A stretch of DNA of 64,000 nucleotides from Neoarius graeffei. Taxonomy: Eukaryota; Chordata; Actinopteri; Siluriformes; Ariidae. Below, piece after piece: positions 35,308-45,600 of this stretch. Numbering within the stretch: position 1 is the first letter of the stretch; every line of letters starts with the position of its first letter. The position numbers and the translations under genes are program-made. The stretch is from positions 14,685,798 to 14,749,797 of the forward strand of contig NC_083596.1 in assembly GCF_027579695.1 (NCBI RefSeq), given 5' to 3'. Below the pieces are notes generated by a model, which saw only the letters and a list, made by a program, of their open reading frames with translations, searched no databases and was not told the origin of the DNA.

Positions 35308-35417
35308 CGTGTGGCTGGAGAGTATTGCAACTGAAAAGTGCAAAATAAAAGAGTTTTGTGAACTCCGTTCTGGCCTGCCATCCTTCTGTGCTCCTCCCAC
35401 TCATACGAACTGTCACA
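35098..35417 (+). repeat. 5' LTR of Gmr1-like copy C
   Basis: 320 bp, TGTGGCAG...TGTCACA, with CTATTTAAAGAG box, (GT)n and AATAAAAG. GTGGTGCTGAAACCTGGG follows as primer-binding-like site. Confidence 0.9.
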
Positions 35418-35462
35418 GTGGTGCTGAAACCTGGGATCGGAGCACAGAAAAAGAACAGCCCC

Positions 35463-36344
35463 ATGGAGTCCTCCCCCTTCACGGACCTGGTCCATGCCCT
35501 CGCCATGGCCCAGCAGAGCCAGCACCAGGCTCTAGTCGCCCTCCGGAAGGAGCAAGAATGACGGTTCGAGGCCCTGGTGTTGGCGCAGCAGGAAGATCAA
35601 CAGGCGTTCCAGCACCTCCTTGCGTCGGCGGGGTCCACCACCTCCACGGGCCCTTCCCCCCCACCCTAACTAAGATGGGCCCGCATGATGACCCCGAGGC
35701 CTTCCTCATGCTCTTCGAGCAGGCAGCAGAGGCCTCAGGCTGGCCGGTGGAACAGCGCGCGGAGCGCCTCCTCCCCCTGCTAACGGGTGAGGCACAGCTG
35801 GCCACGCTACAGCTCCCCGCTGACCGCCAGCTGGTCTACGCAGACCTCCACCGGGCTGTCCTCCAGCATGTGGGATGCACCCCTGAACAGCAGCGACAGT
35901 GCTTCCGCGCTCTGCGCCTGGAGGAAGTCGGCCGGCTGTTCGCGTTTGGCCAGCAACTCCAGGATGCCTGCTGGCGGTGGTTGAGGGCCCGACAACCGCG
36001 ATGCTGAGGGAATCATTGATCAGGTGGTACTGGAGCAGTTCATCGCCCGTCTACCGGAAGGGACCGCGGAGTGGGTCCAGTGCCACCGCCTGGCGTCGCT
36101 GGATCAGGCCATCGAGCTGGTGGAGGACCATTTGGCGGCTGTTCTGACGGCAGGACAGCAGACATCCTCTTCTCCCCTCTCCTCTCTCTCTCTCTCTCTC
36201 TCTCCCCCCTTCTGTGTCCCGTCCTCGCCCCATTCCCCCACCGCGGAGACGGGGGCCGGCTCCACCCCAGCCGGCCCGCCACACCCTCGGTGCCCTCCCA
36301 TTTCCCACTTCTGTGTCTGTCTCTTCCCCCCCTCAGGTGAGTGA
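35463..36344 (+). pseudogene. Gag of Gmr1-like copy C
   Basis: ATG 35463 opens MESSPFTDLVHALAMAQQSQ but a stop falls after RKEQE (35559), where copy B codes EERFEA. Further shifts occur near 35650 and 35990. The last frame runs over the (CT)n tract to PSGE-stop at 36344. The knuckle is again in another frame (+1), as in copy A. Confidence 0.8.
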
Positions 36345-39300
36345 GCCCCAGAGCGCCAGTGCAGAGAGGAAGCCCGGGCCGGTTTGCTGGCGCTGCGGGG
36401 AGCCGGGCCACCTCCAACAGCAGTGCTCGGCAATGGAGGTGGGCGTGGTGGTTTGGATCCCCGACGCGCCAGGAGCCGCCCTTGATCGGGCCGGAGCATA
36501 TCGCATACCGGTGAGTGTCCAAGGGGATACATATCAGGCGTTGGTGGACTCTGGCTGTAATCAGACCTCAATTCACCAAAGCCTGGTGCAAGACGAAGCA
36601 CTGGGGGGAGCACAATTGGTGAAGGTGTTGTGTGTGCACGGGGATATTCACAACTACTCTTTAGTGTCGGTCCACATTCTTTTTCGAGGGGAAAAATTTA
36701 GAGTAAAGGCGGCGGTTAATCCTCGCCTTACCCACTCGATAATTTTGGGGACTGATTGGCTGGGATTTGGGGAGTTAATGAGTCATTTAGTGAAGAGTGG
36801 GTCCTGCCATAGTTCAGCAGGGGGAGGTCCCGGTGTCGCATTGGCAGGAGCAGCTGTCACAGAGCCGTCTACGTCATCTCTGTGTCAGAGTGAGGAGCAG
36901 CAGGCCCCTCCTTCTATTGGGGAATCCCTCGTGGATTTTCCATTACAGCAGTCACCAGATGAGACTCTGCGGCATGCGTTTGACCAAGTGAGAGTAATCG
37001 ATGGTCAAATGCTCCAGCCAAACGCCACCCCGTCCTTCCCCTATTTTTCGATTATAAAGGATAGATTATACCGAGTGACGCAGGACACTCAGACTAAAGA
37101 ACAAGTCACACAGCTTTTGATTCCAAAGAGCCGCCGGGAATTGGTATTCCAGGCGGCTCACTTTAATCCCATGGCTGGACACTTAGGGCAGGATAAGACA
37201 CTAGCCCGAATAATGGCCCGGTTCTATTGGCCAGGGATTCACGGCGATGTCCGCAAGTGGTGTACGGCGTGCTGCGAATGCCAGTTAGTAAATCCAGCAG
37301 CCATTCCAAAAGCGCCTTTGCGCCCCCTCCCATTAATTGATACCCTGTTCGAAAGAATTGGGATGGATCTCGTAGGGCCATTAGATCGGTCAACACGAGG
37401 GCATCGCTTTATTTTAGTTCTGGTGGACTATGCAATGCGATACCCGGAAGCAGTGCCTCTTCACAATATCTCAGCACGCAGTATTGCAGAAGCGCTCTTC
37501 CGCGTCATCTCCCGAGTTGGAATCCCCAAAGAGAATCTGACTGATCAAGGCACCACGTTTATGTCACGCACACTGAACGAACTGTATGGGTTATTAGGAA
37601 TCAAGCCGATCCGCACCAGCGTTTATCACCCACAAACGGACGGTTTAGTTGAATGGTTCAATCGCACCCTCAAAAATATAATTAAAAAATTCGTAAGTGA
37701 GGACGCACGTAATTGGGATAAATGGCTCGAACCCTTGTTATTTGCAGTGCGAGAGGTCCCACAAGCCTCCACGGGGTTCTCCCCGTTCGAATTATTATAT
37801 GGGCATAAGCTGCACGGCATTCTAGATGTGCTGCAAGAAAATTGGGAGGAGGGACCTTCACCAAGTAAAAATGAAATTCAATACGTTATTGACCTGTGTG
37901 CAAAACTCCACACACTCACATACCTAACCCAGGAGAATTTGCAGCAGGCCCAAGAACAGCAAACCCGCCTGTACAACAGGGGTACGTGCCTTAGGGAGTT
38001 CGCACCGGGAGATAAAGTACTCGTACTGTTGCCCACATCGAGCTCCAAATTGGTCGCCAAGTGGCAAGGACCCTTTGAGGTCACACGGCGAGTCGGGGAC
38101 GTCGACTACGAGGTGAGGTGAACGGACAGGGGTGGGGTGCTACAGATTTACAACCTCAATCTGCTCAAACTCTGGAACGAGGAGGTCCCCGTGGTGTTGG
38201 TGTTGGTGGTTCTGGAGAAGGCAGAGCTGGGGCCGGAGGTTCAAAAGGGAACATTGGCATCGCATACCTCTCCGGTCCCATGTGGAGACCACTTCTCCCC
38301 AACCCAACTCGCGGAGGTTGCCCAGTTGCAGACCGAATTTTCGGACATGTTCTCGCCCCTGCCCGGCCGCACCGACCTCATAGAGCACCACATTGAGATG
38401 CCCCTGGGGGTGGTAGTGCGCAGCAGCCCTTACAGGCTACCCGAACACAAGAAAAAAGTGGTTCGGGAGGAACTCAAGGCCATGCTCGAAATGGGCATCA
38501 TCGAGGAGTCCCACAGTGACTGGAGCAGCCCGGTGGTCTTGGTACCCAAGGCTGACGGGTCAGTCCGGTTCTGTGTAGACTATAGAAAAGTCAACGCGGT
38601 GTCTAAATTCGACGCGTACCCAATGCCTCGTATTGATGAGTTGCTCGATCGACTAGGCACGGCTCACTTTTACTCGACACTGGATTTGACAAAGGGTTAT
38701 TGGCAGATCCCCTTGACTCCATTATCCCGAGAAAAAACGACCTTTTCCACACCGTTTGGCTTACACCAGTTTGTCACACTTCCTTTTGGGCTGTTTGGGG
38801 CACCCGCTATGTTCCAGCGGCTGATGGATAGGGTCCTCCGCCCCCACGCCACCTATGCAGCCGCATGCATCGATGACATCATTATCTATAGTAATGACTG
38901 GCCGTGGCATCTGCAACATCTGAGGGCCGTCCTTAGGTCGCTGAGGCAGGCGGATATCACAGCCAACCCGAAGAAGTGTGCGATTGGGCGGGTGGAAGTA
39001 CAGTATCTGGGCTTCCACTTGGGCAATGGGCAGGTGCGTCCCCAAATTAACAAGACAGCAGCAATTGCGGCCTGCCCGAGGCCCAAGACCAAAAAGCAGG
39101 TGAGACAGTTCCTGGGGCTGGCTGGCTACTATCGTAGGTTTATACCTAATTATTCGGATGTCACCAGCCCGCTGACTGATCTCACTAAAAAGGGGGCACC
39201 AGATCTGGTCCAGTGGACGGAGCAATGCCAGCGGGCTTTCTCTGAGGTGAAGGCTGCGTTGTGTGGGGGGCCACTGTTACACTCCCCTGACTTTTCTCTC

Positions 39301-39700
39301 CCCTTTATGTTGCAGACGGATGCGTCGGACAGAGGGCTGGGGGCTGTTTTGTCCCAGGAGGTGGAGGGGGAGGACCGTCCAGTGCTGTATATCAGCAGGA
39401 AGCTGTCGGTGCATGAGGAGCGCTACCATTGAAAAAGAGTGCCTGGCCATCAAGTGGGCGGTCCTCGCCCTCTGCTACTACCTGCTGGGACACCCTTTCA
39501 CCCTCTGTTCAGACCACGCGCCCCTCCAGTGGCTCCACCGCATGAAGGATGCCAATGCGCGGATCACCCATTGGTATCTGGCACTCCAACCCTTTAACTT
39601 CAAGGTGATCCACAGGCCGGGGGCGCAGATGGTTGTGGCGGACTTCCTCTCCTGTCAAGGGGGGGGGGGGGAGTCAGCTGCAGGCCAGATGGCCGCCCGG
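36214..39700 (+). pseudogene. Pol of Gmr1-like copy C
   Basis: First frame 36214-38121: knuckle CWRCGEPGHLQQQC, protease VDSGCNQTS, integrase with MDLVGP, LTDQGT and GLVEWFNR, then a stop where CGA became TGA (YEVR-stop). Second frame 38137-39432: reverse transcriptase, with CIDDIIIYS in place of the usual YLDD, then the RNase H start QTDASDRGLG. A frameshift at 39425 separates the rest of RNase H (IEKECLAIKW, CSDHAPLQWL). The altered RT site, stop and shift make it non-functional. Confidence 0.88.
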
Positions 39701-39722
39701 CCTGAGTCAGGCGGTGGGGGTA

Positions 39723-39913
39723 TGTGGCAGTGGGGGCGTGGTCAAGCATCAGTCTGTGACCGGAGGGCGGAGTCAGGGAAGGTAAGTGGCAGAATCACTG
39801 CACCTGATGTTTATTAACGTGTGTTTGTGTGTCTTCCCCAGTGACCATGCCCTATTTAAAGAGAGAGAGAGAGAGAGAGCAGAGGAGGGGAGCTCTCTCC
39901 CTAACCAGACGAC

Positions 39914-39966
<53 letters not shown>

Positions 39967-40070
39967 GCTGGAGAGTATTGCAACTGAAAAGTCCAAAATA
40001 AAAGAGTTTTGTGAACTGAGTTCTGGCCTGCCGTCCTTCTGTGCTCCTCCCACTCATACGAACTGTCACA
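39723..40070 (+). repeat. 3' LTR of Gmr1-like copy C
   Basis: 348 bp; longer than the 5' LTR because of expanded (GA)n near 39860 and (GT)n at about 39915-39958. Confidence 0.9.
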
Positions 40071-41479
40071 ATGATCTACTACCAGCAACCTGGCCAGGCT
40101 AAGCACAGATGTGTGTCTCGCTATCTGCTCCTTGAAACAAGCCCTAAATGACACTAGTTGACCAGGAAAGCTGGAGTCAATATCCCGACTATAGTGATCA
40201 CACAGTCAACGGGCCATTTCGTATAGCTCCTCGTCATTGGCATGCTGGAGCGTATTTGGATGAATAGCCTCAAACAAATGAGCAGTCCAATTTAAACTGA
40301 CAAACCTTTGTGACAGCTGCTGAATGATTACATCAAGGCATGCATAGAACACATTCACCGAAAATAATGTTCTGCATCGGAAAGCCAACTGTCTTCGCTA
40401 AGGTGATCAAAGTGGCACTTCACTTTTTTCAACCTGGTGGCTACAAATTGCATTTGACTGCCCCATTTCATAGCCAATGCCAGAGTGGAAGCCTTTGCCT
40501 CATCAAACTGCTCCCTGTATTCCTGTAGAGTTCGTACAGCATTCTGCAATAATGCAGACGCTTTGAGGAGATCAGTGGTCTTCTCCTGCAGTAACTTTGA
40601 GATGGCATTAGTGTACTCCAAAATCTTTGTCTGAAGGCTGATTAAAAATATGAACTGAAATTTAGTAATGGCCTTTTTAAGTGCATCTGCCTCATCTCGT
40701 TCATTCGTTTTCTCGCTTGTAAGTGAGAGCTTTAATGACGTTTCCATATCTGTACTTTAACGCAACAAGCGCATCATAGCAGGAGGACCAGCGGGTTGGG
40801 CAGAGGCGTTTCAAGGTTATGTCCCTGCTCTCTGGGCTCAATAAGTCGCCAAGTAATGCCCATCTCTTAACACTGTTGGCAACTACATCATAAAACTGTC
40901 TAATCTCTGGGATAGTTTTGACAGAATAATTCAGTACCAAATTCAGACAATGAGCCGCACAGTGCACGTACAAAGCAAGGGCCATGGGGGGTGGGCCCTT
41001 TATTGGGAGGGCTCCCGCTCAGCTATTCTCGCTTGAACACCAGAATAAATTCCGCTCATGTTCGCTGCGCCGTCATAACCCTGTCCACGGCATCTGGAGA
41101 GATCTAAGCCATTCCCTTCAGTGCAGCTAATAATTTGGCCCTCCAGTTCAGAAGCGGATGCGTTCACAGTTATCTCGAATCCAAGAAAAGCCTCAACTAT
41201 CCTGGTTTCACAGGGTTTTTAAAAAAAATTTTTTAACCATGATAAGAATGTGTAGCAAAAATGAGAGATATATAGGTCAACTAGTCTGTAATCATGTGAA
41301 AACTTGTAGGTTTCAAGGAATTTCCAATGAAATCGCGTAAGGCACATTTATTGGGAGGGCCTGAATGTCAAAGGGTGGGGCCCTGTACGGCTAGGGGAGG
41401 GCCCAAGGCCCAGGGGCAATGGCCCCACCCACCCCCCTTTAGCTCTGCCCCTGGTGACTATGACAATTTGTAAACAAAC

Positions 41480-41545
41480 ATGGCTGCCAGGTTTGCTTCG
41501 TTAAAAGCGGAAGATTTAGAGAGAATTTTGGCTGCCAGGTTGTGT
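41480..41545 (+). pseudogene. Possible Crypton/KIAA1958-like N-terminal exon piece
   Basis: MAARFASLKAEDLERILAAR resembles the first residues of the same protein family as the fragment at 34284-34426. It lies after that fragment once the hAT element is removed, so the two are not in normal gene order. Short, so uncertain. Confidence 0.35.
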
Positions 41546-41546
41546 G

Positions 41547-41746
41547 TAGTTGTTGATGTTGATTTTAAAAGTAACTAAGTAAATTACAAAGGGAAAATAA
41601 TAATAATAATTGGCTTGATTGCACTAGCATTGGCCTTCGCTAACACTACACCAGCTGGAAGGTAAATGGACTGCTGCGCTAACAGCACTGGGTCGCGGGT
41701 AAGCTAGCATTGGCCTTCGAGAATGCTGATATGAAGAGTGTGTATG

Positions 41747-41783
<37 letters not shown>

Positions 41784-42337
41784 GCTTTTTTTCATGGTCT
41801 TTCAGATATATTCCATTCAGCTAGCATGATATTGAACTCGTCTTCAACTCGTTCAGTATCATACTAGCTGAATGGAATATATCCGATATACCACTCAACA
41901 CCAGCCAATACTATAAATGTCACTCAGATCCGCGATGTATTTCATCTGAAAAATGTGAGTTTTTCAACACGAGAAGATAAACTTCATATCTTCAAGCCAA
42001 TGTGTGAGTTTCTTTTTATTATATCGACACTCACAAACAAAATTACCCAAATTTATCAAAACAATTCATTGATTTCCTCACGACTGACATTGAGAGATTT
42101 GCGTCATGGAGTTTTGGTTCTCCATGTCCCGGATGTAGTTTGTATGAAAAATACGTGGCATATTTCCCAGTAAAATATGAGATGAGATGAGATGAGATAC
42201 TCATGTCCATATAATATAACCAATTATTTTCAGTTGCTCTATGTTTTCTTAGTTGAAATTTTTTTCGGGTCATGTAAAATGTTTTAAACTGACTAAACAT
42301 AACACTTCACACAATTAATTATTTTTTTAATTCTTAA
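41547..42337. other. Non-coding stretch with hairpin and (TAA)n
   Basis: (TAA)n at about 41747-41782; a hairpin with 33-bp arms at 41805-41837 and 41851-41883 (31 of 33 matching, 13-bp loop); and near 41960 the half-unit shared with the hairpin element at 20205-20388. Probably old MITE material. No gene. Confidence 0.5.
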
Positions 42338-42343
42338 TTTATT
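42338..42343 (-). terminator. Polyadenylation signal of IgV gene 1
   Basis: AATAAA on the minus strand, about 120 bases after the stop codon at 42464. Confidence 0.5.
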
Positions 42344-42463
42344 ACAAGACCACATGTTATTTTTACACAAGTTAACACTGTAGTAAAGACAAGAATGTGT
42401 TTTCGCCTTCTGATATAAAGTATTCTCCAACATTTGTCCCTCTGATGAAGGTATGAGCTTTCA

Positions 42464-42558
42464 TCACATGCTGCTCCCTCTGTTCCAAACAGTGTCATAG
42501 ATCGGGTTTTCGCTCTCCAGAGCTGCTAAAGTTAGAGGAAACAAAGATGATTTCGGAT

Positions 42559-42619
<61 letters not shown>

Positions 42620-42625
42620 TTTGAT

Positions 42626-42680
<55 letters not shown>

Positions 42681-45600
42681 TTTTTTTTCTTATCAGTGCA
42701 ATCTGTGTACATACAGAACCAATACAATTCTGTTTATATTCTGTTTATATTATTTTGCCAGTGCAATTCTGTATACTTCACTATTTATTTTTATACTTTA
42801 TTTGTTATTATTTTTTCTATAACTCATGAGTCAACAGCACCTTCAATTTCCTTGTACCTTTGAAAAAGTGACAATGACAAAGACTTATCTTACTTGCCAA
42901 CCGTCCCGATTTCGGCGGGAGGCTCCCGATTTTAGCCTCCGTCTCCCGCCTCCCGATTGTATTTGTTAAAAACTGGATAATCTCCCGGTTTTGGGAAATC
43001 CCTAGCGCCAAGTTAAAAATACTCCCGATTATGTCATGATCCGCCCCGGACTTCCACTCTGGAAATTTACTATCTCCCAGTTCAGCGCAATCCGGATCCA
43101 GGATGGGACTTCCATCTTGCCGGCATTCACGTCCCGGTCTGCTCTGCTGTGTATAAATAGGCTGTTCTCAGAAGGGGACTTTGCCAGAACGTCTTGTCTG
43201 TTTCTCATGTCGTCTCTGTGCCATTTTTTGCGTCCTGATTTTTGCTCTCTGTTTTGCCTAGTCTTAGCCACAGTTTTTTGTACTCACGTTTTGTCATTTT
43301 TTTCTTGTTTTTTGCACTATGGTTGTTGTCTGAACTGTTTTTCATGTTTTTTCATATTAGCACTTTGTCTACCTCGTTGTTGTCTGGATTATTTTTGCTA
43401 TTTTTGTTTGTTGACTCTTTTTTTTTTGGACTTTAATTAATTTAAATAATTTTTTATTCATTGGATTTTCTGGTTTGTGTTCTGCTATTGGATCCTAACT
43501 CACCACCCTTAACAGATTATGTCCAATCAGAATCGTATGAGAAACACTGCTGACGTTAACTGATTTTTAACCAATCAATGAACAGAACGACAGTCACTTC
43601 CGTAATGTAGGATTCACCCAGGCTGTCCGACATTTTTTACAAAACTAAGAAGAACCCTTTATTCGTCAGATGCACACTTCAAGCACAATGAAATTCATCC
43701 TCTGCATTTAACCCATCTGAAGCAGTGAACACATGCACACACCCAGAGCTGTGGGCAGCCACACCAGAGCGCCTGGGGAGTAGTCAGGGGTTCGGTACCT
43801 TGCTCATGGGTACCTTGGCCCAAGGCCGCCCCACGTCAACCTAACTGTATGTCTTTGGATTGTGGGGGAAACCGGAGCACCCGGAGGAAACCCACGCAGA
43901 CACAGGGAGAACATGCAAACTCCACACAGAAAGGCCCTCGCTGGCCACTGGGTTCGAATCCGGAACCTTGCTGTGAGGCGACCATGCTAACCACTACACC
44001 ACCAGTCATTCATCATGGCCACTAAACCCAATACCAAACGGCAAAAATATGAATGCAAATACCAGGTTGCATGGGAGAATGAATTTCCATGGATAAGCAA
44101 ATGTTTGACCAGCCAGTTACACATTTTAAGGTAAAGATACCTTAAATCAGAATATAATGGACATTTGAGTGTGAAATTAAACTCGTCTTCCATACCATTT
44201 CAGAAACAAACTGTACAACTTCTAAAGTGTTTAGTGAAATTTTGCATGACAGAGAATTTGTCTGGTGAGTGTATTTGAATAGTGTGATAGTGTCTGAGTG
44301 CTATTTTGAATTTATATTTGAAAGTTTACAAGTGAATTATCTGGAAAGTGATTGATTTTGATCGAGTTTTGAGGTTTTAAGTGAAAGATTACTACTGAGT
44401 GTAATCTCGTACTAATTTCGGTCGTACTAAAATTTTGCATTTGAGTGAATTTCTTTGTGGAGTATATTTTGATAGTATGGTAGTATTTATAGTGCCATTT
44501 TTAAATTTTGTTTGAAAACTTTCAAAGTTGCGGCGTCACGGTGGTGTAGTGGTTAGCGCTGTCGCCTCACAGCAAGAAGGTCCGGGTTCGAGCCCCGTGG
44601 CCGGCGAGGGCCTTTCTGTGTGGAGTTTGCATGTTCTCCCCGTGTCCGCGTGGGTTTCCTCCGGGTGCTCCGGTTTCCCCCACAGTCCAAAGACATGCAG
44701 GTTAGGTTAACTGGTGACTCTAAATTGACCGTAGGTGTGAATGTGAGTGTGAATGGTTGTCTGTGTCTATGTGTCGGCCCTGTGATGACCTGGCGACTTG
44801 TCCAGGGTGTACCCCGCTTTTCGCCCGTAGTCAGCTGGGATAGGCTCCAGCTTGCCTGCGACCCTGTAGAACAGGATAAAGCGGCTAGAGATAATGAGAT
44901 GAGATGAACTTTCAAAGTTTGCAAATGAGCAAATTCCTTTGCTGCATTCCGATAGGATTTTGAGAGGATTTCTCGTGCTTTTTAAAAATTCTGTTGGAAA
45001 GTGTTTAGTGAGAGAGATGCGTTTTAGTAGTACTAAGACAGTGTAGCATTTATTTAATTGACTTGTTACTATTTTGGTTAAATCTTATTAAAAATTTATT
45101 TAATTTATATATAGTTCTCTGTATTTTTACATGAGCTTACAGAAGGAAAACACATTTGATGCAATCCAATAATACTTTCATTCACTGTGACTATTTTAAG
45201 AAATGATAAACATTCTTCTAAAGCAGGGGTGGGCAATTATTTTTTCCATGGGGCCACATGAGAAACAGAAAATTTTGTGGAGGGCCGGACCAAAAGGCTG
45301 AACTAAATTCTGCATAATATTAATTGTATTTCTTTATATGAAGCAATAAATAACATTGTTTTTACAAGCTGCTAAGACTGGTAAGAGTATGTAAAAAACG
45401 AGGTTGCCTTACAAAAAATGTCATTTATTCAATCAAATTTCCCAAAACAATGGTTAACAAAATGTGAACGTTTGTACCATTTTTTTTCAGTCACATTCAC
45501 CCCAAAACACAATAAAGACATCACAATATTGTCTTTCTACTCCACATATCAAACAAGATACATCATATTATAATAATGATGCCCACATCTAATCACCTTA

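Larger units (their letters stand above)
35098..40070 (+). mobile_element. Gmr1-like Ty3/Gypsy element copy C
   Basis: 5.0 kb with LTRs at both ends and a 5-bp duplication ATGAT (35093-35097, 40071-40075). Same order as copy B: gag, knuckle, protease, integrase, reverse transcriptase, RNase H. More decayed than copy B. Confidence 0.9.
34905..41120 (-). pseudogene. hAT (TTF/DUF4371-type) transposase remnants
   Basis: Read downward on the minus strand: CRGQGYDGAANMSG near 41080, HCAAHCLNLVLN near 40950, CPTRWSSCYDALVAL near 40780, a helical stretch to about 40355, then, beyond Gmr1-like copy C, TAEHSFSKLKLIKSYLRS near 35000, which is the hAT C-terminal dimerisation motif. Several stops and frameshifts (for example at 41010 and 40720) kill it. 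The N-terminal zinc-finger part is not visible. Confidence 0.8.
34435..41453 (-). mobile_element. hAT transposon holding Gmr1-like copy C
   Basis: Ends CAGTGGCGGGAACAACTG and, inward from the right, CAGGGGCAGAGCTAAAGG, with 8-bp flanks GTGACTGT (34427-34434) and GTGACTAT (41454-41461), 7 of 8 matching. Without the Gypsy insertion it is about 2 kb, shorter than a full hAT, so it has internal deletions. Its transposase is on the minus strand. Confidence 0.85.

Noticed and set aside
42561..42863. ORFs of Cys/Val/Tyr/Ile and Phe runs
   Set aside because: Translations of (TG)n, (TA)n and poly-T repeats.
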